This document shows, piece by piece, positions 24,041-34,719 of a stretch of DNA of 64,000 bases. Below the pieces are notes generated by a model, which saw only the letters and a list, made by a program, of their open reading frames with translations, did not search any database and was not told where the DNA came from. Numbering within the stretch: the first letter of the stretch is position 1; each line of letters starts with the position of its first letter. The position numbers and the translations under genes were made by a program. Source of the stretch: Owenia fusiformis (Eukaryota; Annelida; Polychaeta; Sabellida; Oweniidae); NCBI GenBank assembly GCA_903813345.2, contig CAIIXF020000005.1, positions 3,294,356 through 3,358,355 on the forward strand. Reading direction: 5' to 3'.

Positions 24041-24145
24041 TGCATTATTACTTGTGTACAATATGTATTACTTGTATACAATATGTATTACTTGTGTACA
24101 ATATGTATTACTTGTATACAATATGTATTACTTATGTACAATGTG
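24041..24145 (+). repeat. 20-bp minisatellite, 5 copies
   Basis: Unit TTACTTGTGTACAATATGTA, alternating GTGTACA and GTATACA variants. It directly follows a family C copy. Confidence 0.9.
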
Positions 24146-24219
24146 TATCTATATGAATAGATGTCCATCCATTCTGTTTCGGTTTTATATCAAATTTTGT
24201 GTCATATTTTGAACAATAT

Positions 24220-24346
24220 GGAGTTTAAGCTTGCATATAAGATCGAAACGCCAACCCATAGGTATGACTGATCACTCATGCAAATGCATCACTCAAATAT
24301 TTTTGTTCACATTTAGATTGTGAAAAACATTGCAAGCTTAAACTCC
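24220..24346. mobile_element. Short MITE with 16-bp inverted ends
   Basis: GGAGTTTAAGCTTGCA at 24220-24235 is exactly inverted at 24331-24346. The interior is 95 bp, non-coding. No target duplication seen. Confidence 0.65.
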
Positions 24347-24349
24347 CTA

Positions 24350-25180
24350 ATAATGCTTTACAGCCTCAGTTCGTGAAGGGAAGTTCCAAAATAAACTCTA
24401 ATTCAAAATAATACTGCAGGGAATGCCAGAAATGCTGATGTCAAATTGTTTGTAAAGTCCCCATTATTACTCTTACCTATATGGTATATAAACAATGGAA
24501 TAATAAAAAGCAGATGCTACAACAGGTAGTCTGTGGCATGATTATTTGTAATATTTACTAGATTAATCAACTTGTTATTGCTATCTATTATTATGACAAA
24601 TGACTTGAAGTATGAAATAATAACTTTTTTATTAAACAAAATGTCAGAAAAGTGTTATTTTACTATTTATAGCATGAAATGTATATTCAAAATGTGGAGA
24701 GATTTGATAATATGATTTGTTCACTGTGATTCTCTTCTCTGTAGATTTGCGGTGACATTTTGAATATCAGAGTCTTCAAAATAAAATGTAAAGGGAATGA
24801 ACCATACCACCATTCTGTATCTGCAGAGATAAGCATCTATCCAAGCTCCTTGATGTTAAAATTTTGGCTTTAGTTTCAATTTATCTCAAATGAATTGAAA
24901 AGTACAGAGTTCTTAAAATCTAAAGATAAGAGAACATCCCTGAAAACATATAAAGTTCTAAAGCTTTTTTAGAAGCTTAAAGTTCATTTCTTTTTCTCCC
25001 GAAGTGAAACTAAAATATAAGTTACAGGATGATGTTTTTGAAAGATGGAGGAAAGAACAAAAGGGGTAAAATCAACAATAATCTTTTATAATCAGTTTAC
25101 CACACATTAAATATTCCAAATTAATGATTTTAATTAATATAAATATTTGTTGTATTATCATATGTATTTTGTTTTTAAAT
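24350..25180. other. No gene recognised
   Basis: AT-rich, no supported feature. Confidence 0.4.
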
Positions 25181-25184
25181 CGTT

Positions 25185-25292
25185 TGGCAGCTGAATTTCA
25201 AAATGGCCACTATTTTTTCGTTAAAAATGAAATATTTGATAACTCAAATACCAGTAAACGGATTTGGTTCAATTTATTTATTATGATTTGTG
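25185..25292 (+). mobile_element. Helitron-like family B fragment
   Basis: One array unit: GGCAGCTGAATTTCAAAATGG, TTTGATAACTCAAATACCAG and CGGATTTGGTTCAA. The ends are missing. Confidence 0.65.
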
Positions 25293-25352
25293 TGTTGTTA
25301 TATATACTGTTTTCTGTTGTATTGACATATTGTAAAATTAGTGTTGACTTTG

Positions 25353-25400
25353 TGTACACTTAACCCTTTATGGGTATGCATGTGTAATAAAGTTCATAAA
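25353..25400 (+). repeat. Retroelement-like 3' tail, copy 1
   Basis: TGTACACTT, a CCC...GGG pair, then TAATAAAGTTCATAA. The same 47-bp arrangement occurs at 37051-37099. A shared end with AATAAA suggests the 3' end of a LINE or SINE; the body is not recognisable. Confidence 0.4.
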
Positions 25401-25489
25401 TCAAAATCTAAATCTACACACATTTGCATGCAAAAGAGTGCTAAAAGTATAGGTCAAATAAATAGATAATGAAGTAATATTAGGCCAAT

Positions 25490-26443
25490 GAAGTTCGAGG
25501 GGGATATAGGAAACTGTCCATTTGTCCATCCGTTTGTCAGTCTATCCATTTGTCCATATGTCTGGGCAATAACTCAAATACTGATCAATGGACTTGATTC
25601 AAATTTTATAGGCTTATGCCTTATGGGTGTAAGACCTCTGCTCGAGAAGGAATTTGCCACCGCCATTTTTCATAAAAAAATGTAATCTATGATAACTTAG
25701 TTTAGTTTATTTCAAACAAATAAAAGGCCTCAGGCCCATAGTTTTACAACTTAATTTTATAACTTAATTACTAGTGGACAGATGCCTAAGAAGAAAAGAG
25801 CTTTTATTCAAGAGGAGATTTTCAAGATGGCTGTTGATTTTCAAAATGGCTGCCATTTTTTGCAAGAGAACATAATCTTTGATAACTCAAATACCAGTAA
25901 ACAGATTTCATTCAAATTTTATATGTTGATGCCAGGGATGCAGTTGCTCTGTTCAAGAAAACATTTTCAAAATGGCAGCTGAATTTCAAAGTGGCTGCTA
26001 CTTTTTCGTTAAAAATGAAATATTTGATAACTCAAATACCAGTAAACGGCTTTGGTTCAAATTTTATATGCGTATGGAATTTTCATGATGGCAGCTGAAT
26101 TTCAAAATGGCTGCCATATTTTGTAAAAAAAACTCGTACCAGTAAACGAGTTTGGTTCAAATTTTATATGCTACTAGTTAGGGACAAAGGAGATCAACTT
26201 AAGAAATTTTGAAGATGGCAGCAATATTTTTCGTAAACAAGATGGTTGCTGTTTTTCAAAATGGCCACCATTTTTCATAAAAAATGTAATCTTTGGTAAC
26301 TCGAATACCAGTGAACGGATTTGGTTTAAATTTTAGAAGCTGATATGCTCTGTTCAATATGGAATTTTCAAGATGGCCACAAATTATCAAAATGTGTTTT
26401 GTTCGGTGGGATTTGCTATTCCGTGGAGTTGCTGTTTTTCTAG
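25490..26443 (+). mobile_element. Helitron-like element, family B, long copy 1
   Basis: Begins AAGTTCGAGGGGGATATAG, followed by a TCCATTTGTCC-type pyrimidine-rich stretch. Then come about four array units of 130-150 bp, each with AAGATGGC(T/A)GCTGAATTT, AAAATGG blocks, GATAACTCAAATACCAGT and CGGATTTGGTTCAAATTTTA. The 3' end is GGGATTTGCTATTCCGTGGAGTTGC with a short stem, then CTAG at 26440-26443 followed by T. It is non-coding. A retroelement tail is inserted near 25695-25780. The exact 5' base is unsure because the preceding base is not the A expected for a Helitron. Confidence 0.7.
25695..25780 (-). mobile_element. LINE-like 3' tail nested in Helitron-like copy
   Basis: On the minus strand: CTATGGGCCTGAGGCC, TTTTATTTGTTTGAAATAAA, then CTAAACTAA repeats. 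This is the form of a CR1/L2-like 3' end with a short tail repeat. It interrupts family B sequence that resumes at about 25790. Confidence 0.5.
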
Positions 26444-26444
26444 T

Positions 26445-26955
26445 TTCTTAGATTGTTTTTGCTTGCTTGCAGAAATGAAGAATTTAAGTCAATTGGCCTA
26501 TTAGTTTTTCTAGGAAGTAATACTGCTGTCTTTGTATCCTTTTATATTCTAGAGATGACTTCAATCGAACAAAGCTGATGAAATGCCTTTGCAATATGCT
26601 ATAAAAACTTGACACCATACTTGATGTCAAATTACAGGTATATCCCAGGCAAAAGATTAATGGACAAGTATCACATAAACAAAGCAATTGTAAACTAAAA
26701 CCATGAAAATGAGTTCTTGTATCATATGAAAGTGAATACTTAACATTACCCTCATATTATAAGTAAAGCAGAAATTATCTGTATTAGCTCAGTATGCTTT
26801 AGTGGCTCATGTAAACTTACAGGGTATATCCAAATATATAAAAACTCAAGCTGGTTGATAAAATCACTTTTGAGATGACATGGTCATTGAAATTGATTAT
26901 ACACCGAAAAGTGAAAAATGTGTAAGGAATATTAGACACTGCTTTTTTAAATTTT
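26445..26955. other. No gene recognised
   Basis: AT-rich, no supported feature. Confidence 0.4.
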
Positions 26956-26956
26956 A

Positions 26957-27063
26957 TTTAGAAACATTAGAAACTGTGTTAGAAACATTAGAAACTGTGT
27001 TAGAAACATTAGAAACTGTTTAGAAACATTAGAAACTGTTTAGAAACATTAGAAACTGTTTTA
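26957..27063 (+). repeat. 21-bp minisatellite, 5 copies
   Basis: Unit TTAGAAACATTAGAAACTGTG, with shortened later units lacking GTG. Confidence 0.92.
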
Positions 27064-27654
27064 GAAGCTCCAACTGGTCTTAGGAAAATAAACAGAGAGA
27101 TCCAATCTAATTTATATAAGAATAGCATTTCAGATTGCTTCAAAACATAATTACGTATCGGAGCTAGTAATTTGTCATAGTTCAAGCATCAAATGATAAG
27201 AGTAAAGTGTTCCCTGTTAGAGTTCTTTGTATGAAATGTTTGTTCCGAGAAACTATAGCCAGCAATGCAATAAGCGCAAGGGGTTGTAAAATTACAATCG
27301 GGTTTCAATACTACCTTATATGGTTATCCATTATTCATCATCGCCTTTGTTGCTTTCTCATAAAGCAATCTACCCTGCCATTATGTGTCAACTGGTGTAT
27401 ATTATGAAATCACAATAAGAAAGAACTCGGTAAATTGGTTGTTGGTTTTACTGTCACTCTTCTAATTATTTCCTCAAGAGGCACATAATGTTTTTTGTTG
27501 AACAGTTGAATGACTGGGAGTTATAAAAAACAGCTTGGTGTATCAAAATGTTTTTTTTAACTTTTAAATGGCGAAACTGGAATGTAGATATCACTGCACA
27601 ATCTCAATCAATATATTCATGGTATATATTTCTTATAGATTAATTAATAGATAC

Positions 27655-27888
27655 ATTAATTAATTAGTGCCATAGTTCATACATTGTCTTATACATGTAT
27701 TATACATATATTTTAAATGAAAAAGGAAAGGACGGCTGAGTAATTTTTACTTGAAAAAACTTGAAATGAATATACATTAATTGATATGTACCATAGTTCA
27801 TACATTGTCATATATTATACATATTGTAAATAAAACAGGAATGTACTGTTGAGTTATTTGTACATGAAAAAACTTAAAATGAATAAAT
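27655..27888. repeat. Tandem duplication, ~115-bp unit
   Basis: Two copies with ACATTAATTAATT or ACATTAATTGATA, then CCATAGTTCATACATTGTC, ATTATACATAT and TGAAAAAACTTGAAATGAAT. Confidence 0.85.
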
Positions 27889-28191
27889 CTATACCACATC
27901 TGAGTATCACTAGCCATGATTGGATCATAATTAAGGTACTCTTGTGTTCTACACAGGGACTCTTATTCTGCATGCGATGTCGTGACAGAATTTGAAATGC
28001 CTGTAATTACTTTGTCGCTAATCATAGACTTTTAGAGAGACAGAAATAGCGGGGCTCTAAAATGTATACTTATGTCATAATTCTTTTTGATTCTGTTTAT
28101 TAAAAGCTTCAGAACCTGTTTGATTAGATGAAAGGACAGATAAATTAGTACTTGTTGTTAAAAGGACCAGTGTTGGTATGATACCATATAT

Positions 28192-28368
28192 GGTAAAACC
28201 TGTCATAGTGACCACCTCTCTCTAGTCAACACCTGTCTCTAGTGGACACCCTTCCTCCATACATACTCTACTGACTTCTATATAAATTATCCTCTCTGTA
28301 ATGAACACCTACCAACACTGAACATTTTTTCTTGGCAAAAAAATGTTCAATACATACAGGTTTTACTG
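28192..28368. mobile_element. MITE family F, copy 2
   Basis: Ends GGTAAAACCTGT and ACAGGTTTTACTG are inverted. The interior CACCTGTCTCTAGTGGACACC ... AATGAACACCTACCAACACTG is the reverse of the copy at 12197-12370. The same ends enclose the tandem array at 62847-63714. Confidence 0.75.
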
Positions 28369-28986
28369 AAGTACATTACTATGTAACATACTTTTGATCC
28401 AAGGGCATCAGTGTGTACAAATCCTGATAATATTCCTATAGTTACGCGTATACAATTGTTAAGATAAACTGATTCTACAATATATTAATCAATCAATCAA
28501 ACAAATGGGATATTTGCAATTCATGAATCAGTTAAGCACTTCATAAGTTATTCAGGAAAATACAGAGATTCTAATATTTATGTCCATGCGATAATAAATA
28601 TGCATATTTACATCTATATTGACCTAAATGCTATAGAGAACCAAGGACCATATTTAGATTCTCCTTCAAAATGTTGAAAATATCAAAACAGATGTCTGTA
28701 AACAAGTGAAAATTTAAATTTAGATTTGTGAGAATCAAGGAAAGTTAAAATCATGCCAATTTTTCAAACTTGTTGCATTTTGAACAAAACAAATACATGT
28801 GTTCCTTTCTAAATTCAATACGTGTCTTCTTCTCTAGCTCAAATTTGAGTGACATTATCTCGGCAGATCATGAATGCTCATTTTTCTGAGAAGATGTACA
28901 TCACCAAATTTATTTCTAGTCTATTGGTCCGGTCATTTGTTTGAGTTATGTAGAATGTACTTTGTTAAATCAAAGAGACTGATATA

Positions 28987-29018
28987 TTTAAACCTGCACA
29001 TCGCTCCAAAACGCAATA
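28987..29018 (+). repeat. Left half of a 30-bp inverted pair
   Basis: AAACCTGCACATCGCTCCAA followed by AACGCAAT is exactly inverted at 29455-29485. The pair brackets the tRNA-like sequence; outside these 30 bases the two arms do not match. Confidence 0.8.
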
Positions 29019-29131
29019 TGTTGACATATATTGTTTTTACATTTTTAAGCTCTAATATAAAGTTTATGTAAATAAAAATTGTTTTTTCTGCGTAATATCA
29101 AAGAACAATCATTTAGTAAAAAAAAATAAAA

Positions 29132-29202
29132 AGGCGAATGCGGGATTCGAACCCGGGCCTCCCGCATGCTAAACGAGAATTCTACCGCTACCCCACGATG
29201 TT
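29132..29202 (-). tRNA. tRNA-like sequence, anticodon AGC, probable tRNA pseudogene
   Basis: Read on the minus strand it has a D-arm GGGTAGCGGTAGAATTCTCG, an anticodon arm with loop TTAGCAT (anticodon AGC at 29170-29168) and a T-arm with GGTTCGAATCC. The A- and B-box promoters look intact, and a run of T (Pol III stop) begins directly after the 3' end. The body up to the anticodon resembles tRNA-Gly, while AGC would be tRNA-Ala. The 5' stem AACATCG does not pair with the 3' ATTCGCC, and base 49 faces a mismatch. That argues for a decayed or hybrid gene rather than a working tRNA. Confidence 0.6.
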
Positions 29203-29454
29203 ATTATGAATGGTGGAAGTAATTAAGAGCTACTTATTTTGAATGCTAGGATTCGGAAGTGACGTCACGTTCTTCATTTAGAAACCTTTCCAAAATCATA
29301 TCGTCGGCGCCGATCGAAGCAATTCAATGAAAAATCTTTGAAATGACACATTTATCGTAAGTATTTCTACACAAGATTTGCCCCATTTGTTCATCATTCT
29401 ATAATCTTTCATTAAGCTCAAAATGATAAAGTTCACCCCCGAAACAACCCAAGA

Positions 29455-29485
29455 TTGCGTTTTGGAGCGATGTGCAGGTTTAAAA
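29455..29485 (-). repeat. Right half of the 30-bp inverted pair
   Basis: Reverse complement of 28987-29018. Between it and the tRNA-like sequence lies CGGAAGTGACGTCAC at 29255-29269, which joins an ETS-type and a CRE-type motif. Confidence 0.8.
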
Positions 29486-29489
29486 TCAA

Positions 29490-30005
29490 ATACAGCTTCT
29501 ATCATAATCAAGAAATATGTTTTTAATACAAATCACTAAGGATTTGACAATTTAGCAATAGTATTAAAGTGTCTCCGGAGAACTGTTCATTACATTGCAT
29601 GTTCAGTTGACTATTTTATGAATTAGCCTATACACAGCAGGCTATCATGCCCACCACAGCTACAAATTATGTAGATGAGCTACAAAATTGCTTTTTGTAC
29701 GACAGCGACGTAGACATATGATATTTTTATGTTAACTGAATAACTAGAATTAAGACCTCTTAGGGGATGTGTCAAAATATCGATGTCCGCAGAAATCGTA
29801 ATTAATTACATTAGGGGAGGGGGTAAAGCACTATTTAATTAGGTGACAGACTTCGATTTTCAGTTTCCCGAGGTTTTGTCTTTTGCAATTTCTACCTCAA
29901 CTTTTCGTTCATTATAATTAATACTCCATGGCATTTTCACAATGGCGTCGCCCATTTAAAAACAAAAGGTATAGTTGAATCTGTTTGGAAACGTTCTAGG
30001 TAGCA
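29490..30005. other. No gene recognised
   Basis: AT-rich, no supported feature. Confidence 0.4.
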
Positions 30006-30008
30006 ACA

Positions 30009-30265
30009 TTTGTATTCATGAAGCAAAACATAAACATTTTTACTACAAAAATTTATAGACACATATATGACTATGTCAGATGGTGATAGAAAATCGTTAA
30101 ACGAAGCAAATCATAAGTGGAAATTTCATTCATTTGCATTCATAAAGCAAAACATAAATATTCTTATTACAAAAACTTCTAGACACAAATTTGACTAGGT
30201 CAGATGGTGATAGAAAATCGTTTATACAAGTAGATGAAACAAATCATTAGTGAGAATTTCATTGA
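30009..30265. repeat. Tandem duplication, ~125-bp unit
   Basis: Two copies, each with ATTCAT(G/A)AAGCAAAACATAAA, CTA(T)AGACACA, GTCAGATGGTGATAGAAAAT and TTTCATT. Differences between them show it is not recent. Confidence 0.88.
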
Positions 30266-30774
30266 GTCAAGACCTAACTAAATTATTATTACGTTTTCTG
30301 ATGGACATTGAATTTTTGAGCCGGCCCCTTAGATCATCAGATAACTTGAAGTAATCAAAGGATAAACATAATATTTGCAATAAAATACTGGACAAAAACA
30401 TAAAAAATGATATACTTGTATTATCGTCTTTTTTTTAAATCAAAATTTGATAGTTATCAGATATCCTGTGATATGAATCCTATCCTAGAATTAAGTGACT
30501 TTGTTATTACTCTTTTCTTCTAATTAATGTTTAAAGCCTTAGCTGTAGTCGAAGCACATCTCTCTTTAGTTTACTGTAGTTCATTGTGACCATATCAGAA
30601 AGTGAGACAATCAACAATGAATAAATACTCCAACAAATTAAATTTGATGGAGATAAATAGAAGCTGTCCATTCTTACATCATAATCAAAGACAAGACAAT
30701 TAAGACAGAGAAAGAAGAAAGAAGACAATAAAGAAGAAAGAAGACAACGAATGAAGACACTGATGCAGCTACAG

Positions 30775-31085
30775 CGAATGATGTCCGTCTGTCCATTTGT
30801 TCATATATTTGCATGGGTCATAACTCAAATACCAGTTGACAGATTGGCTTTAAATTTTATAGGCCAATGCCTAATGGGCATAGGCCTGCTTGAGAAGGAT
30901 CTGGTCTTTAGAACATGTAGTAGAACATAGTCTTTGGTAACTCAAATACTAGTTGATAGATTTGGTCCATATTTTCATGTTATATGTTCATGTCATTGGG
31001 ACAAAGGACTCTTGCTTAAGAAGGAATTCCCAAGATGGCTGCCATATTCAAAATGGCCATCATTTTTCTTGGTAACAATCAAAAG
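30775..31085 (+). mobile_element. Helitron-like family B copy, 3' truncated
   Basis: GATGTCCGTCTGTCCATTTG, then AACTCAAATACCAGTTGACAG, ATGGGCATAGGCCTGCTTGAG, CAAGATGGCTGCCATATTC. The CTAG end is missing. Confidence 0.65.
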
Positions 31086-31228
31086 AAGTGAGTAGCTCGA
31101 ATAATTATTTCATATTCTATCGTATTCGGGGATTCCCCATTACGTCATATCCGGCATCATGTCCAATCAAATTGCAGGATGCAATCACGTGAACAAACAT
31201 GAGCACGTGCTCTCTCAGAGCTGCGCAT

Positions 31229-31290
31229 ACGCGAAGTAATATCATCATTTTAAATCTACAATATCATCATTTTAAATCTACAATATCATC
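31229..31290 (+). repeat. 22-bp repeat, 2.5 copies
   Basis: Unit AATATCATCATTTTAAATCT plus AC, directly before the 109-bp array. Confidence 0.85.
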
Positions 31291-31617
31291 AAATCTATGG
31301 TAATACTTTTAGAGTAACTCGATCCAAACTTTTTGTGATATTATCTCAATAACCCTTTGATCCAAAAATGTTTTATGGTCCTAGGATCTCTACTTTAGAA
31401 AATCTATGGTAATACTTTTAGAGTAACTCGATCCAAACTTTTTGTGATATTATCTCAATAACCCTTTGATCCAAAAATGTTTTATGGTCCTAGGATCTCT
31501 ACTTTAGAAAATCTATGGTAATACTTTTAGAGTAACTCGATCCAAACTTTTTGTGATATTATCTCAATAACCCTTTGATCCAAAAATGTTTTATGGTCCT
31601 AGGATCTCTACTTTAGA
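31291..31617 (+). repeat. 109-bp tandem repeat, 3 identical copies
   Basis: Units start at 31291, 31400 and 31509 with AAATCTATGGTAATAC and end at CTCTACTTTAGA. Read base by base, the three units are identical, so the triplication is recent or is an assembly artefact. Confidence 0.95.
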
Positions 31618-31619
31618 AA

Positions 31620-33145
31620 GACTTTATAATATGGCATCAATTTATACTTTGGGTGTGGATTATGTCTCAGGAGACAATACTTATACTGTATTATTATATA
31701 CATTTCATTCTATTTTTGTTATATTCTTTTTCACAATTTTCACACATTCCTTGTGAAAGGTGCAAAACTAAAGAATGTGTATTCTTCACTGAAGACCCTC
31801 AAAATATTTATTTGCTCTAACTAAAAATAAAGTGTTGATGACACTGACGTTTTGCTAAAATATGAAACATATTGATGTTATAAGAAACAATTAATTAAAG
31901 TTAAATCCACTTTATGTCTCATTAATTTTTATTCTGAAGGATAATATACTACCTTAAGCCTATCGCAGTCTGTGCTTTCTGTCCCTTTGATCACAAATAG
32001 CATAATTAATGCAAAAGATATGTGGCATTAGTTTTTCGTTACTATTTATTCATTACTAAATACTGTTGATGTAGTACTTCAATTAATTTTACATATGAAA
32101 TGTTAAAACATACTTACAGTTTTAATGCAGGTACAGGAAAAACGCATTATGGCTATTTTGAAATTATGAGCAGTCTGTTTCAGTTGTAATTAGTTCTGGT
32201 ATATGCCACACAGTATGTTATTCTACTTTCTCTCCCGATGGCCATTTAATTGAAGACTCTCTACGTGTGTTTTGATTTGCACTTAAAACCTTCTGACATG
32301 CTCATTTCCTAATTCAAAACAAAACCTCAGAAATTCTCTCTTTAATGATCATTTAATTATGTTTGTAGCTGTTTCCCTGGCTGCTCAATATAAATGAAAG
32401 TTTAGGATGCATTGAGTTTCGGTCAGGCAGATCCAATCTAATGGTTTAGTGTAGTTTTGTACTAACCCATTTTCTTCATCTCCTACTTTGAGTTTATTCA
32501 TGTCATCATCGTAGAATCATCAAATGAGGATCCCATGATACGTAATCAAACTTTTCTCCGTGATCATTCAGACAAGTCACCAGGATTGATTGTATTAATG
32601 CTGTGTTGTAATTATTAGTCTTATATAGCCATCCGTTATCACTTAATGTGCGACCAAGGAATAAACTGTTTTCATTTTTTATTTACTTTACAGTCTAACT
32701 GTATATCTACAAGTATAAAGGCAAACTAGAGAAAACCAGTTATAAAACTTTTGAGGCAATTTTGTGGCATTTGATCTTGAAAGGCAAATATTTAGACATC
32801 ATTAGACATAATATTTAGAAATCATTAGATGTAATGTTTAAGTGATGAAACTCAAGGGCAAAGGTTATACAAATACAAAAACTGAAGCAGTGCTTCTGGG
32901 CTTTTTTTATTTTTATAAATTACTTGTCCCAAAGTTTCAGGTTTTGCCACTTGACATGTTTAGGATGTTGGAATTTTTCAAGATTTGCACCGCCAGACTC
33001 CTGAGGTCAATGCAACTAACTCCTATTGTTGCTTTAAATAATTAGGTACATTGTAACCAATTTTAACCAATAAGAGCCAAGGTCACCGGGAGCCTGGTTG
33101 CAGTTTCACACTTCGTTTCATTTCCCGTTAGATCATGATCTGCAT
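31620..33145. other. No gene recognised
   Basis: AT-rich, no supported gene or clear repeat. Confidence 0.4.
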
Positions 33146-33717
33146 ACTTGCCAACCTAAAATGAAAAATTTTCGTTAAAAAAAATTTGCAGTACTTTTAC
33201 TGGAGTTTTTTTCAAAATCCGGTAGTTTTTGCAGGAGTTTTTTGAAAAAAAGCGGGAGATTTTTGAAAAAACGGTAGTTCAAATTGTCAAATTCTGTCTA
33301 TATTATTAATATGATCTGTTAAGATTATAGATACAACATTTTATTATTACTTTGGAAACGAATTGGTCAAAGCTAAGTAAAATGTATATGTGGCGTTCAC
33401 TATATGCTAAGGGCAATCTGCGTGAGGTTCCATTTTTAGGTTCGGTTTTTCGCGCATGAGCATTAAATCCAGCGATTTAATTGGTTGAAATAATTATGAC
33501 GCATGCGCAGTTAATAAATTAATTAGAAAATATAATCTAAGATAGATGTCACTTACGTTCTTTATTTCACAGCAGTCCCTACCCATAATGCGCCTTATAT
33601 TGCGGGAATATTTTGTTTAGCGCCATATAAAAACAAAATGTATTCTCCCGACAGAAGTATGACAGAATATGAACTGGCCCCCGTTTGTGGACATTTGGTG
33701 TGCAAACTTATACCGAA

Positions 33718-34077
33718 ATGCCTAGATATGTTGAATGTGCTTTTAACAAACTCAGAGTGGGTCTTCTTTTAAAATCACAGCTATATGCTCATAATTTCAC
33801 CAGTGTTAGTGATCCCTTTTGTAAATGTGGGTTACCACAAACACCTTCTCATTTTATCTTAAAATGTCCTCTGCTTGTAAACGAGCGTGAAACTTTATTT
33901 GCAGGACTGCTAACTTCAGATCTTCATCTTTTGGTTCAGAGTTTGAACACAGTTGACAAATTTCAGTTTCTTTTGTATGGTGATGAAGATTTAGATAATT
34001 CATTAAATGAAAAATTAATAGAACTTATGAGTCATTTTGTTAATCAAAGTCTGAGCCAAATTGATCGGTTTGGCTAA
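33718..34077 (+). pseudogene. LINE polyprotein C-terminus (truncated)
   Basis: About 119 codons remain of a retrotransposon polyprotein, ending at TAA 34075-34077. The visible signature is CKCGLPQTPSHFILKCP, a C-x1-C-x7-H-x4-C zinc-binding motif usual downstream of the reverse transcriptase in several non-LTR clades. It is followed by ERETLF and a final SLSQIDRFG. The reading frame opens upstream at 33685 only because host sequence is fused by chance. Reverse transcriptase and endonuclease are missing, so the copy is dead. The clade cannot be fixed from this fragment. Confidence 0.8.
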
Positions 34078-34294
34078 TTTTTGCATGCATGTGTTAACAC
34101 ATCCCTGGCCCATGGGATTATAGTTTCTAATATGAGTGATAACATTACTTTGATGAATTTTAAATTTTAATGTATTCCTATTCATATTGTCTAAAATTGC
34201 CGCTAATGTTTTTTTTAAATAAAACTTTGGCAATCAATCGCATGTCTTTTATTGTTTACTAAAGGAATAAATTTATATATAAAAAACAACAAAA
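33718..34294 (+). mobile_element. 5'-truncated LINE insertion with 14-bp target duplication
   Basis: Flanked by the perfect direct repeat AAACTTATACCGAA (33704-33717 and 34295-34308). It ends in an A-rich tail, and contains the end of a LINE reading frame followed by a 3' UTR of about 217 bp. This is the expected result of target-primed reverse transcription with 5' truncation. Confidence 0.88.
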
Positions 34295-34719
34295 AAACTT
34301 ATACCGAACTGATCGCAGAAAAGCAATTTGAATCATGGGAATGAAGTACTTTTAAGTTATTTATGAAAGTATCGATAGTGAACCATGGGAGCCAATCCTT
34401 CTTGGAGTAAAAGAAAGAACTGGGCCTGCAATAATCAAGGTCACAAATTTGTCAAATTCCTTTTAAATACTGTAGATTTCGACAGCAAAAAACAGAGATT
34501 TTACGGGAGTTATACCAAGAATACAGGAGATTTTACGGGAGTTATACCAAGAAAACGGGAGATTTTACGGGAGTTATACCAGATTACGGGAGATTTTAGT
34601 AGAAATACGGTACGGGAGTTTTTACGGGAGAAAACAGAACGGGAGTTTGGTATTTTTTACGGAAAAACAAAAAATTTACGGGAGATTCCCGTAAAAAAAC
34701 GGGAGGTTGGCGAGTCTGG

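Larger units (their letters stand above)
33146..34715. mobile_element. Inverted-repeat element rich in ACGGGAG, hosting a LINE
   Basis: ACTTGCCAACCT at 33146-33157 is inverted as AGGTTGGCGAGT at 34704-34715. Both sides carry degenerate repeats: TTTTACTGGAG and GCGGGAGATTTTTG on the left, TTTTACGGGAG(A/T)T every 15-38 bp at 34495-34705 on the right. Its own sequence is interrupted by the LINE insertion at 33718-34294. No transposase is seen. Confidence 0.6.
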
